From the NCBI GenBank assembly GCA_033297075.1, contig MU858054.1, positions 1 to 64,000 on the forward strand: a DNA stretch of 64,000 nucleotides. Direction: 5' to 3'. Of this stretch, positions 12,676 through 24,100 are shown piece after piece. A program made the translations under genes and the position numbers. The notes below the pieces were generated by a model. It saw nothing but the letters and a program-made list of their open reading frames with translations. It searched no databases and was not told where the DNA came from. Numbering within the stretch: position 1 is the stretch's first letter; each line of letters starts with the position of its first letter. The DNA is from Rhypophila decipiens. Lineage: Eukaryota; Ascomycota; Sordariomycetes; Sordariales; Naviculisporaceae.

Positions 12676-14089
12676 ATGCGTTCCTCTGTCCGGTGTTTAA
12701 TACTCTCTCTGGGCTATGCCTCATTCACTCAGGTACGGACCGAAATACTTGGTGATGGGAAAGTTCGGACCTAAATACTGACCGAATAACCATCTAGGCC
12801 GCAGTGCATCGTCGCCAGGAGAAGAACCCATTGAGCAACCTATTAGACAACATTCTGGCAGGATTGCCTGGGGGAGCTGGCCAGAATCAGAATGTGGAGA
12901 ATGGTGGTGCTGTTGGAGGGGGAGCCGGAGCGATACGCGAGACGGTCACCGAGACTGTTCGACAAACGATAACCGTCGGCGGTGCCGGTGCTGTGGGCGG
13001 CTTCTTCAACGCGAGTACGGTGACCGTCACCCAGACCCTCTGCCCATCCCGAGCAGCTGGGGGTGTTGTGGGTGCTATCCAGCCCGACGCTCCGGCCGTC
13101 CCGACGGCACCAGATGTCGTGGCCGCCCCTGCTGCTTCTGGCTCCGCCGGCCTTGCTTCCTCGGGGATTGCTGTGTCGAGTGTTCCCGCTGCTAGTGCTC
13201 CGGCTGTCAGTGCACCACCCGCTGCCGCAGCTCCCGCCGATGGCTCCCAAGATGTTCCAAAGGGAGGAGTGGGAGTCACCATTGTAGAGATTCCAGAATC
13301 GTTGCGTACCTCCACAAAGGTAGAAGGAGCCGCCACACCGCCCGCACCGCCCGCCGCTGGTGCACCGACGTCGGCTGCTCCTCCCCCGGGCCAATCTTCT
13401 GCTGCTTCCCTGGCTCCCCTGCCCGGTCTTTCGTCGGCAGCACCCGCCGCTGAGAATCCAGCTGCTTCTGGTATGTACTCGCCCTTTCATCTCAAATAGT
13501 TATATGAAGTACTAACACTGTGCAAGCATCCCAAAACACAGTCGTCCCCGCCAGCAGCACTTTGACGACATCGATCGCCGCCCCGGTGGCTTCCTCTTCC
13601 GGTCTCGTTCCGCTCCCCGGTCTAGCCAGCAGTACCGCCAGTGCCAGCGCCTCCCTCGGCCTTTCCGCATCAGCATCTAACCTCGCGCCCCTTCCCAGCG
13701 CGACGCAGACACCCCCCGCTCAAGTCCAAAACCCCGCCGACGTGAGCGCTCCCCTCCCGTCCCCCGTAGCTGCTCCCTCCGGTGCGTTTGGCGGCGAGGC
13801 AGGTTTAATCCCTCTCTCGCCCGGTGACGCAGCTGCTGCCCCGCCTGCAGCTCCTGCTGCATCAGGTGGAGCGGAATCTGTGGTCGGAGGAGTCGGTGCG
13901 GGAGTAGGCGGAGCAACTGGGTCTGCTTCTGCCGCGCCGGTTCTTGCTGGACCGGCCCAGGCTGTTACTACGCCCGCGCCGGACCAGGTTAATGCCGGTG
14001 CGAAGGTTAGTATTGATGTTAGCGGGTTAGATTTGACGAGCCAGTTGAATTTGGGGAATTTGTTGCAGCAGACTGCTACTGCTAGGTAG
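12676..14089 (+). CDS. Secreted Ala/Pro/Ser-rich low-complexity protein
   Basis: Function unknown. Exons are 12676-12732, 12798-13470 and 13527-14089, giving 430 aa. The first exon encodes a signal peptide of about 20 residues, beginning MRSSVRCLILSL, with likely cleavage after TQA just beyond the first intron. A dibasic HRR site four to six residues later suggests Kex2-type processing. The mature chain is dominated by Ala, Pro, Ser and Gly, with repeated APLPSLS-like blocks and threonine/valine-rich stretches (VTETVRQTITV, STVTVTQTLC) as in fungal wall or adhesin-type proteins. Only one cysteine was noticed in the mature part. I see no C-terminal hydrophobic tail for a GPI anchor, so a freely secreted or wall-associated protein is more likely. 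Base composition is strongly GC-rich compared with its flanks. Confidence 0.75.
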
Positions 14090-15287
14090 ATCTGACTTTC
14101 TCTCGGTCGACGATTGTTGGGCTGTGTTGGACCATGGTTGCGTTGTGCTGTGCTATGCTTGGATCTAGCTATAACAAAAATTAAACTAGAGGGCGTTGTT
14201 CCTTCTATAGGTTCCTGTCTGTTAATTTCCTTTCTTTCTTCTTCTTCTTCTCTTCTCTTCTATGTCGGGGGTCATTTTATCTTGCTAGCTTGGTAGTGTT
14301 TAAGAGGCCCGGGTTAGATACCTTAGTTAGCTACGCTTTTTGAGTTGTTTTATACACACATGGACAAGTTCTTAGATTCTTATACTGCGGTTGTTTATCA
14401 TTCCTCTCTTTTATCGTGGATTCCTGTGTAAAACTGCCACAACACCAAGCTCTGTTTTCCATTCCGCTTCCTTGAACCTGCATCTCCTCTTATTTCACCA
14501 ACCACACAAGCCAGAAAGATCAGACCAAATCACCCTATCCGTTTATAACCCCAAAGTTTTCAGACCACTTTCAACAGCGAGGGGACCAGGAATGACTATT
14601 CGGCTGCTCGGCCCTTTGGCCGAGTGGTTTAATCCCCTCGCTGCCGACCGCCCCCCGCCGCCCCCCGCCGCCCATCCGAGGAGCTCTCGACTCGAGAGCT
14701 CGTGGGTTCGAATCTAACCCCGTTCCCGCCCATTTATCACAAAAGAATTCTTCGTAAAAGCAGTTGGTTGCTTTTCGGCTGGGCATCCCGCATGGGGTGC
14801 CCAGAGCTTTTTATTCTCTTTAGAAAATAGATCCATTTAACCCCTTTTTTTCTTTAACATAATGCCTTTGGGTGATTATTGTTACGATACCAAGCAAGCA
14901 ATTCTTATAGCTCTTTAACCCGTCGAATTTCCTTCCAACTAGATAGAAACTTAGGACACATCCTCAGTAAGATACGTTGTCGAATCCCGTTCTAGCCTTT
15001 TCCCTGTCACAAGTCTAGGAGCTATGAGCATGGTCATGGTCCTACTTAAAGGGCGCTGGATTCACCGGTAAAAATATTGTGAGAACCCCTTTCCTAGGTA
15101 CCAGGTAGTTAGTTATATCAGATGGCATTCTGCATCGATGATCAATCTATAAGGGGTATCGCTAAATAACCCATCATGCCCGTCCGTCCTTTTTCAACCT
15201 GTTTTCCAGAACCAAAACGCCAGACGCTATGCTAAAATGGACCACACATACACACATGAAATGATTACACTCAAAGCCCCAGAGATA
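14090..15287. other. Intergenic region between converging genes
   Basis: About 1.2 kb between the secreted-protein gene and the RPP1 stop codon. It contains the tRNA-like hairpin-rich element at 14607-14812. Outside that element I see only AT-rich sequence with short T tracts. Confidence 0.5.
14607..14812 (+). ncRNA. Candidate tRNA-like structured RNA element
   Basis: A pol III box A-like TGGCCGAGTGG (14617-14627) is followed 88 bases later by a box B-like GGTTCGAATC (14705-14714), as in serine/leucine tRNAs, but no acceptor stem can be paired, so this is not a normal tRNA. Three hairpins are visible. The first is 14607-14624, with a 7-bp stem and CTTT loop. The second is 14681-14701, two 10-base arms around one base. 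The third is 14779-14804, an 11-bp stem with GCAT loop that includes one G-U pair valid only for + strand RNA. A TTTTT run (14808-14812) follows, as a pol III terminator would. It could be a tRNA pseudogene, a tRNA-derived SINE-like relic or an unrecognised ncRNA. Confidence 0.35.
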
Positions 15288-16313
15288 TCAGCTCCCTTGG
15301 CCTCCCGCCTTTCTCATCTTCTTCGCCTGCCTCTTACTCATACCCTCCTGACCACCGGCCTCTCCAGCTCCCGTACCATCATCTCCATTCTTCCGTTTCT
15401 GATTCTTTTGCTGATTCTGATTCTGATTCTGATTCTGCCCCTGCTGCCCCTTCTTTTGCTGTTTCTGCTTCTTCCCCGCACCTTCCTCGCCCTCCTCTTG
15501 CTTGTCTGTCTTCTCGCCGCCCTCCGCGGGCTGTACGATATCCACAATCCCCCTAAATCCCCTCCTCCTAACGCCCTCGTTAACAACCACCGCCCGCGCA
15601 GCACTGCCCATCGCCTCGGTTCCCTTTTCGGGATTGAATCCCCAAACAGCCAAAAGATTGACTACATCCGCCGGCCCCCTCAAACCCAACGCGCTTTTCG
15701 CCTCGCTACTGATTATTACACCGCGTCCCTTGGTAGCACGAATAAGACCCAGAATATTGCCAATGAAATTTGATCTTGAGCGGGCGTCGACGCCTGGACC
15801 GAGGACTTGCGAGTAACAGATTTCGAATGTTATGCCTTTGTGGACGGCGGCCATTGCTGTGCGGTGGTGGATGTGATACCCGAGAAAGGACGTCAGGTCG
15901 AGAGAGATGATGGCGGGGGGCTCGGATGTGTCGAGACAAGACCAGCTGAAGGCTTTTTCGTTTCTGGGGCGGAGGGCGACTAGGTCGTAGGCGCGCGTGT
16001 AATCTGCGAGTCGGTAGTTTGTTGTTTTGGGGTCGTCGATTATTATTGTTGCGCGGCGGAGGACTGTCGGGAGGGAGGAGGCGGTTGTGCTTGGTTTGCT
16101 GTTGGTATTCGCTCCGCCTGGAAAGGAAGGATGGGGAGGGGTGAGTTGTGGGACGGGGTTGTTGATTGGGTTTGGTATTGTCGGAATGGGACCGGATATT
16201 ATGTGGTTGAGGGCGACGCGGTCGTAGCCTAGGTTCTTTGCGAACCTGAGGGTGTGTTCGATTTCTGTTTGGGGCGTCGTGGGGGACCACGCGATGTTGA
16301 GGTCGTATGCCAT
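15288..16313 (-). CDS. RPP1: RNase P / MRP protein subunit RPP1 (Rpp30 family)
   Basis: Protein subunit of nuclear RNase P, which trims the 5' end of pre-tRNAs, and of RNase MRP in rRNA processing. Single exon, 341 aa. The N-terminus MAYDLNIAW begins the PHP-like TIM-barrel fold of Rpp30. Conserved blocks follow: the YDRVALNH strand, the YDLVALRPRNEKAF segment, FEICYSQVLG, and the RGVIISSEAKSALGLRGPADVVNL stretch that defines the family. After about residue 245 comes a low-complexity tail with Glu, Gln/Asn and Lys runs, including a QN repeat encoded by (CTGATT)n on the + strand at 15411-15436, ending in a Lys-rich stretch likely to aid nuclear or RNA contacts. It is divergent from the zinc-ribbon gene at 16972. 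Confidence 0.93.
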   Translation of the reverse strand: MAYDLNIAWSPTTPQTEIEHTLRFAKNLGYDRVALNHIISGPIPTIPNPINNPVPQLTPPHPSFPGGANTNSKPSTTASSLPTVLRRATIIIDDPKTTNYRLADYTRAYDLVALRPRNEKAFSWSCLDTSEPPAIISLDLTSFLGYHIHHRTAMAAVHKGITFEICYSQVLGPGVDARSRSNFIGNILGLIRATKGRGVIISSEAKSALGLRGPADVVNLLAVWGFNPEKGTEAMGSAARAVVVNEGVRRRGFRGIVDIVQPAEGGEKTDKQEEGEEGAGKKQKQQKKGQQGQNQNQNQNQQKNQKRKNGDDGTGAGEAGGQEGMSKRQAKKMRKAGGQGS

Positions 16314-16971
16314 GGCTATGATTGTTGATGATGGCCTAGAGAAGACCGACAGTAGGTGTAGAAGAGTACTCCGTAGTACTTCTCGGATGGCCTGGAGTGT
16401 TTGATATTAACGCGTATGGTAGCTGTCTATAAGGCCTGCGTGGTGTTGCTATCGAATTTCATACTCCATTTCTCGAACAAGTTGTTGGCTTGGAGCTTCG
16501 CAAAACTTTGGATCGACAAGTTCGCAAATGCATGTCAAGATTTCCCCGATTTGGTGGGGCAGCAGATTTGGAGTTCGATGCGGAGAGTTCATCAGCTGGG
16601 AACCAATCAGAGTCAGAGGTTCAAGCCAAGCTGCCGGAGACCGACGGATTGTCTTGGCACGGCTGGCAGCCGTGTTTGAGTGGTTCACCTGCCTGCACAG
16701 CCTCATCAAACACGCAATGCCGGTTCATTCGATCCTTCCGTTGTTTTCTAGCTTGATTGTCAGTTGTCAAAAAGATCGTCGTCGTTTCGCCTCCGAAACC
16801 GTCCAACGTTAGATATATTTCAGCGATTGCAGCTTTTCGCATCCCAACGCTCGGCCTCCCTTCATACAGCGCGATTCTCACCATATGAAGCCATCCCGAT
16901 AACCCTATATAAACGCTATTTGCCAGCTCATACGACGACCGAGAGCGTCCTGATATCTCAACGTCGCCGCC
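16314..16971. other. Divergent promoter region
   Basis: This 658-bp spacer separates the starts of RPP1 (minus) and the zinc-ribbon gene (plus), so it probably serves both. A TACTCCGTA 9-mer lies at 16367-16375, close to the RPP1 start, and a TATA-like sequence lies at 16906-16913 near the other gene. Confidence 0.5.
16906..16913 (+). promoter_or_regulatory. TATA-like box of zinc-ribbon gene
   Basis: TATATAAA lies 59 bases before the ATG at 16972. Position and sequence fit a TATA box with a short leader, but no transcript start can be seen. Confidence 0.4.
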
Positions 16972-17437
16972 ATGTGTCTCATCTTCACGTGTGGCGAACA
17001 CACATTTCGAAAAGAAGTCGAAGGATATGAAGGAATCATATGTCGGTGCTATAACTGCGGAAATCATCGGGCACGCGTCTTGAAGAGCAATCCCTGGTTT
17101 ACCTTTTGCTTCATTGTACGTTGTTCCCTTTAACTTTTGTGCTAGTGACTCCCTTGGAGCGAATCAGCGAGCTAACCTATGTTACCGATGCGCACAGCCG
17201 GTTGTTCCGCTGTCCTTTAGGGGTTACCAAGATGTAACTTGCGAAATCTGCAACTTCGCGCAGCCGCTCGAGCACCGTCCCGATGTACAGGCTATGAAGC
17301 GTGGAGCGCATGGCGGACCGGGCATACCTTTACAACACCATGGCGGTCCACCGCCTGGAGCACCGGGAGGACCGCCACCAGGCTGGGGAGGAGGAGGACA
17401 TCCAGCGAAACCAAACGAACCGATGAGATATGGTTAA
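16972..17437 (+). CDS. Small zinc-ribbon protein
   Basis: Exons 16972-17115 and 17198-17437 encode 127 aa. The first exon supplies CRCYNC (residues about 26-31), and the second supplies a CEIC pair within TCEICNFAQPLE. Together they make a four-cysteine zinc ribbon like the fungal zinc-ribbon_15 family, whose role is unknown. The C-terminal 50 residues are a Gly/Pro/His-rich, probably disordered tail. The ATG at 16972 lies in CGCCATGTG context. The intron has a TAAC branch-like site and CACAG acceptor, and joining it restores a continuous family-like sequence (WFTFCFI-PVVPLSF). Confidence 0.82.
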
Positions 17438-18452
17438 CGAGTGCGGCAGTTCGTTCTTTTAGACCCATCTGTGGGTGGACGACGCCCGGAGCATGATGGG
17501 TTGTGTATTCCTAGGTTGCGGCGATTTCTAGGAGTCATGGAGTTTGCGAAAGTTTGGGTTGATACAGGCCAAGGGCGTGTACAACCTCGGCCATATATAA
17601 GCGCTGCTATGGAGCTGGTTGTTTTCGTTTTCATTTGACTGTTGGGTGTCCTCTATTGACTTTGTTTCCTTGGTACCATGTCCTCAATTTCTGCGTTTAT
17701 GCTGGCAAGGGCAGGTTGGGCATATGTGGCCTCTGTTTATTTTGTGATCTGGGTGTTGTTCGACTTCAATGATATGTCAGGTGGTTGATGGAGGAAGGAA
17801 GTGCTGGCGATTTCATAGCCAGCTTGAGATATCTTAAAGAGTCCTCTATCTTAATACAGTCTGGCTAAAACCACCGTCTGGCCATTCAATCTAGGCATTT
17901 ATTCGAGCTAGTTAAGGCATTTATTCGAGCCAGTCAAGGCATTTATTCGAACGAGTCGAAGTATTTATTCGGGCCGGTCAAGGCATCTATTTGTACAACG
18001 CTTTGATAGCATCACATCCCAATCGACAATCCAGGCGATTAAATGATACCGACAGTTACCTAGGTCCAACCAGTAGTAATGTTTCAACTGTGCACTACCA
18101 AAATCGCACACTGTCCGAATTTGCGGGGTACGTTAGGGGTGCGCAATGACGTACTGGGCGCATGTTGACTCCGCTAACCTCCACTAATATATTCATCGGC
18201 TGTCAAATTCAGTTGGTCAATCCACCCCGTAGGTTACCTCATTGGTTTCCGCCGATAAGGTTAAACAGTTTTGATGGTTCGAGCCTACATCTTGCACTTC
18301 ACATCGCAGCTACACGCAGATAAAGATTGACGCTCACCATCCGACCATCTGGTCCAGGTCGAAACCAGTTTGCATTAGTCCATAATGACCAGGTCGTGTC
18401 ATTAACTGGACCAACAACAAGTCTAAACCACGCAACGATTCCACAGATCGAA
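17438..18452. other. Intergenic region with minisatellite
   Basis: About 1 kb between the zinc-ribbon gene and RMD1. It contains the 22-bp tandem repeat at 17893-17992. No gene recognised. Confidence 0.5.
17893..17992 (+). repeat. 22-bp tandem repeat, about 4.5 copies
   Basis: Four consecutive 22-base units share the core ATTTATTCG, followed by a partial fifth unit. The units differ by a few substitutions and no length change, so this is a diverged minisatellite. It sits about 460 bp upstream of the RMD1 start. Confidence 0.9.
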
Positions 18453-20458
18453 ATGGCTTCCTCGAAACGTGGTCCATCCGTCCTTGTAAGTCCCCGTCGT
18501 CCTCAGTTCCCTAGTGGGCTGATCTAACATAATGGTATAAAAGGTGACGGATGCGCGACAGCGTCCCTCGATCCGTGGCCCTCAGCGAAGCGGCGGCGGG
18601 CCAAATCAGGGCCGTATGCCAACTATGCCATATATATCGGTGGACAGCGTCCTTCAGTTTACATCGGATATACCCTCCGGCCAGCCACGAATGCCCCCTG
18701 GCCAGCGTCCGACGAATCGAGCAGCCGCCGTTCGCCGCATGAGCCAGGGAGGATTGCCGACTCTGGCCTCGGCCAGGACAGGACAACAGAATGTCCCCTC
18801 GAGAACGACCAAGATCAGCGAGAAGCTTGTGCTCCTCCCAGAAACACCAGATGAACAGGACGACGATAGCCCGACCGAAGAGGACATGGCCCGGGCCGCC
18901 TCGAGGCTGCGAGCCGAGGCAGAGGAGAACCGCCCACTAAAAGACGAGGAGCTGGACGTGCTGAAGAAGAGGGGTGGTATTCGAGGCAAAAGCTATGCAG
19001 AACGGCTACCCAAAATGCAGCGTGGCGATAAGGTAGCCCGCGTAACCGCGTACTGCACTGCACAGGCATTCAAGATGAAGGCGACGGCCGAGTTCCTGCG
19101 GACGAAACACGAGGCCAAGACCAAGCTCTATGATGATTGCTTATATACAGTCTACCATCTCCCCCTTCTCCCAGGCACAGACGGCTACCGACTGCGGAGC
19201 CGACCCATACTAAAGACGCCGGGAACCGGCAAGACTGTGCTCGATCTCGAGATTGAGCGGAGTGAGAGGAGAGACCACCACGAGGGCTATACGGACGAGT
19301 TTGCGTACAGTGTGCAGGGTCCCGACAGTGAGCTAAATAACGGGGAACTCTTTCCTCGCCCGAGCGAATCGAATCCCACCGAGCAACCGGCTGGACCTAT
19401 GATCGATACCGAAACGCTTGCCATCAACCCGATCAATCGTCTAGTCCCGGACGTCAAACATTTCGCCGAGATGTTTGTTTTCTCGTACGGTGTGGTGGTC
19501 TTTTGGAATTTCACAGAGAACCAAGAAAAGGACATACTGGCAGATCTGACCTTTGCCGAGAACGATATTGGGACATCACTAGCTACGCGCCCACTGGATC
19601 AGAGCGACTTTGAGACGGAGGAGTTCCATTTCGAGTACAGTGCAGACGTTAAACGCCCCCGTGTCTTCAACGACATGATTACGCTCCTGCCCAGGTCTGA
19701 TCATATGATCAAGTTGACGATAAGTCATGCTATCGCACAGAGCACCAAGCTGTGCTTCTTCGAGGAGCGCATGTCCGAGACTATGTTGGATGCCGAGCAC
19801 GTGCCCAAGCGACTCGCGCTGACAGGCGAGCTAAACATGACGAGAGCCGAGATTGTCAGGATTCTAGGAAGGCTGTTCAAGAGCCGTGTGGATATCAACC
19901 TCTGTAAGTATTTTCCATATCAGTTATTCGTTACAACAACAACACTAATACTGTGTAGCATCAAACATCCTCGACGTGCCCAACTTCTTCTGGGAATCAG
20001 AACCGATGCTCCACCCGCTGTACGTCGCTATTCGCGACTACCTCGAGATCGATCCTCGAATCAAGGTCCTTAACGAACGGTGCCGCGTGTTCTTGGACCT
20101 GGCTGAGATTCTCTCGGACAGTGTTGCCGACGCCAAGATGAGCTACATCACTTGGATCATCATTATCCTGATCATTATCAGTATTATTGTTACTGTGACG
20201 GAGGTCTTTCTCCGCGTTGCTATCTTGTCGGCGGAGAAGGGCAAGAATGGGGCAGTTGGAGGACCGGGGAATGTCATTGGGGGCGGGGATGGTGACGAGT
20301 CGGCCATACAGCTTGACCTGCGAATGAAGAGGAGTATCGGGATGAACGAGAATCTTACGCTCGAGGATCTCAGACTCTGGAGCCAGGCTTTGAGTGAGCG
20401 GGAGAAGGCTGCTGTTTGCGGTGGGGATATTGTGGGCAGGACGTTTGCTGGGATTTGA
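18453..20458 (+). CDS. RMD1: RMD1-family protein (DUF155)
   Basis: Homologue of yeast Rmd1 and fungal Sif2/Sif3. The DUF155 family includes mitochondrial-anchored proteins linked to meiotic nuclear division and mitoribosome function; the exact activity is not known. Exons are 18453-18485 (only 11 codons), 18544-19903 and 19959-20458, giving 630 aa. The first 180 residues are polar and disordered (Arg, Pro, Gln, then Glu-rich). The DUF155 core runs from about residue 180 to 560, with VTAYCTAQAFKM at its start, the EMFVFSYGVVVFWNF strand pair and the FFWESEPMLHPLY block after the second intron. A single strong transmembrane helix (TWIIIILIIISIIVTV) follows near the C-terminus, in the position typical of this family. 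Confidence 0.92.
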
Positions 20459-21100
20459 ACAGCCTGGGTCGGGGATCATTTCTCACCTTTAAACGGGCTG
20501 GTGGTGTTTGCTCATTCATAGCGACTGGCGTTTTGGTTTCTTTTGGTCCAGATTGGCGGCATCTAACTTGGGGAACACCGACTTCCCTCAAGGTTGAAGA
20601 AGAGTATGGATAGGGTTACTGTTCACATGTATAACATAGTTCAATTTGTGCTTGGTAGACGGCGGTATCAGTCAGACTGAGATGGGAATCATAGCCATGT
20701 TTTTCGAACGAAAGAAAATTGATCAAACACACGCTTTTAACACTGAGGGGTATTTGATCATCTGCATCAACAACAAAACGCAATACACACACGAATGACT
20801 GAATGCATATGTAAGAGCTGGAGCTATCAAAATGACTAAATATCAACAAGCAATGAAGAGAGTAGGTAGAAAACTAAGCCAGGATAGATAACACGACAAC
20901 AAACCGAACCCCTAAACTCCAAACCCGCCAAACTGCAATTCAGAGACGAGCCTTTCCATTGAAAAGCTTGTTATATACACAAAAGAAAAGAAGTAGGAAA
21001 ATAACAAATCAACAACGAAACACGACGAAACTTCCTAGGTATCCTTAACACAGCAAGCACCAAGCCAGTCGAAAAGAAAAAAGTCTACCACAGAAAGCAC
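20459..21100. other. Convergent 3' region
   Basis: This 642-bp spacer lies between the stop codons of RMD1 (plus) and the copper ATPase (minus). It must hold both 3' ends. The part near 20870-21050 is A-rich. No gene recognised. Confidence 0.5.
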
Positions 21101-24100
21101 CTAACCCTGATGCTCCAAATCAGCAAGCGGAACATACCCCTCGCCCTTCTTGGTCTTGGTCCCCAAGCCCAACCAAGCAGCAAAATCCTGCGTGGCAACA
21201 ACAACGCGATCAACCACACCCCAGCCGCGTCCTCTCCGCCTGATAGCACCAATACCGCCGTGCTTCTCGTCATACAAGGCCTGGTCCATCCAGCCAGGTC
21301 GCTTCCAGAACTTGAGGAACAAACTACTCAACACCACACTAACACTACTAGTCGCCATGGCAGCACCTGCAGCCATGGGGTGCAAGTGATAGCCCAGGGG
21401 CAAGAACAGACCCATGGCAAACGGCAAACCAACAACGTTGTACAAGCACGCCCAGAGGAGATTCATCTTGATCCGCCTGAAGATCGTCCTTGCGAGGTGC
21501 AACGCAGCAGGGATATCCATCAAATCATGGGGGCGCATGAGAACCACGTCGGCAGCTTCCATCGCCACGTCGGTTCCCGAAGACATGGCGATGCCGACGT
21601 CTGCGGTGGCTAGAGCGGGGGAGTCGTTGATGCCGTCGCCGACCATGGCTACTACCGCGCCTTCGTCCTGGAACTTGCGGATGATGGCTTGTTTCTGGTC
21701 GGGCGACACACCAGCGAAGACGTCGTCTTCGTCGATTCCGACGGCGGCGGCGACTGCCACTGCTGTGCTGCGCTGGTCACCTGTTACGATGGCTGTTTTT
21801 ACGCCCATCCGGTGGAGGACTGCGATTGCGGCGGCGGCGCCTTCTTTGATGGTGTCGGCTAGGCAGAGGTGGCCTGCGTAGGACCCGTCGATGGCGATGA
21901 AGATGTTGGTTGTGCCTGCGGCTGTGGCGTGGAAAGAAGAGCTAGTAGTGGATTTGGAACGGGACGCGGCAGCGGCTGTGTTGATTTGTTCTGATGACAC
22001 AACGGCTGATTCGGGCACGTCGACGTTGTTCTCTCGGAGGAACTTGACGTTGCCTACGAGAACCTTGTACCGGGTTCTTTCTGCCGAGGTGGCGGGTTCT
22101 ACGTACGCGCTGATGCCCTTACCAACAGCGGCGTTGAAGTCACCTACGCTACCTTCGAGAGTACCTTCGATATCCAAGCCGAGCTCGGCTTTGGCGGCGG
22201 CGAGGACTGCTTTGCCGACTGGGTGCTCGCTGCCCATCTCGGCTAGACCAACGATGGCCCACCAGAGACGTCGGCGCCAGGTGTTGTCTTCCCAGACTGA
22301 GACGATGTTGGCCTTGGCCACGCTCATCTTGCCGTAGGTGATTGTCCCTGTCTTGTCGAGGACGACCTGGGTGATCTTGGTGGTTGTTTCGAGGGCGGCA
22401 CCACCTTTGACGAGGATACCGTTCTCTGCTCCGATTCCAGTGCCCACCATCACAGCAGTGGGGGTTGCCAGTCCGAGTGCGCAGGGGCACGCAAACACAA
22501 TAACCGAGATGCAGAGTTTGACACAGACCATGATCTTGCCGCCGCTCCTCTCCTCCGTAAAGATCTTGGGCGGGTTCGGCAAGGCATGGCTGAGGACCAT
22601 CCACACTGTAAAGGTCATGAAGCCGAGGAAGAGAATGGTGGGGACAAAAATGCCGGCAAGAGTATCGGCGAGTCGCTGGATGGGCGCACGGGTGACCTGC
22701 GCATCCTGTACAAGCTTGACGATCTGGCTAAGTTGGGTGTCACGGCCAGCCCTGGTGACACGGAAGTCGACTCGACCGTGGCCATTGACCGTACCACCAA
22801 TCATGTTGTGGCCTTTCCTTTTCTGCACGGGCATGGCCTCGCCGGTAACCATGCTCTCGTCCACGTAAGTCTCGCCTCTTACCACCACTCCATCAGCCGG
22901 AATCTTGTCTCCCGGTCGTAGTATGACAATGTCGCCTACTTGGATCAATTCGGTGGGGATCACCTTTTCCTCGGCGGCGTTTCCGTCTTTGGGTGTCTTT
23001 GGCTCCCCGGCTTGGGCTTCGTTGTCCCAGTCCTCGGCAGCCTTTTCGGCAGCGATTGGGTCTGCGTAGATGGTGGCCATGGATGGCGCGAGTGACATCA
23101 GGCGCGAAAGCGCTTTGGAGGTTTGTCCCTTGGCACGATTCTCAAGGAAACGGCCGAGAGAGATGAAAGTGATGAGCATAGTGCTCGTATCGAAGATGGT
23201 GCTTGGCTTTGAGTGAGGAGGAATCAAAAACGACACCAGCATAGCCATCACGCTGAAGAAGAATGCACATGACGTGCCCAGGACGACGAGCACGTCCATG
23301 GTAGGAGAGCCGTGTTTAAGAGACTTCCAGGCCGAAACATAAAACCGCTTGCCAATGCCGAACTGCACGGGTAGCGTCAACAGTAAACATATGACATCGC
23401 CCAAGAACAGACCGCTTAGAAGCTCGATGTCTCCAAAGTTGAGTGGCCCGGCCATTGGCAGAATCATGCTTATTATGAAGACGGGGACAGCAAAAGAGAC
23501 TGATACCCTGAAGGCTGTCCTCCATTCGTTGATTTCGCGTGTTTTGGCCAGGGATTCGAGCTGGGCGTTGTTGTCATCGTTGTCAGCGACGAGAGCATTC
23601 AGGCCAGCATTCTCGACAGCCTCGACAATAGCTCGAAGACCAGTGACGCTCGGCATATGGCTGACCGTCAACCGAGAAGTAGCCGTAGAAAGCCTGGCCG
23701 AGGTGATACCAGGAAGGGACAGCAGCTTCTCCTCGAGCGAACGGGCCGACGCATCATCCAGATTCCCGTAGATTTTGAATTGAGTCATCGACGTCCCACT
23801 GACATGATGGGTGGCATCAGAAGTACTCGATACGATCTTCGCATCAAAGCCCCTGTCCTCGATAATCTCGGCGATCTTTTCCGCAGGTAGTTTTGTCGAA
23901 TCGTGCGTAATGACAGCCCGCTCGGCAAGCAGACTGATATTGAAGCGCAGCATCCCGTCGACGTTCTTGAATCCCTCTTCCACCGCGGAGGTGCAAGCAC
24001 CACATGTCATACCCTCAATGGCAATTGTTGTCGTCGTGTGCCACGACGACTTTGAGTCGCCAGTATCCTTGATCGGTTCTCTTTCCGGCTGCTTCTCGAC

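Noticed and set aside
12843..13490. Ser/Arg/Gly-rich minus-strand frame of 215 codons
   Set aside because: Antisense shadow of the GC-rich secreted-protein gene, with no start context or domain.
14607..14720. Ordinary tRNA-Ser or tRNA-Leu gene
   Set aside because: Box A and box B are good, but no 7-bp acceptor stem can be formed, and the spacing is too long without a clear intron. Reported as tRNA-like only.
15237..15773. Leu/Pro-rich + strand open frame of 178 codons
   Set aside because: Antisense to the low-complexity C-terminus of RPP1; the repeats of that tail create the frame.
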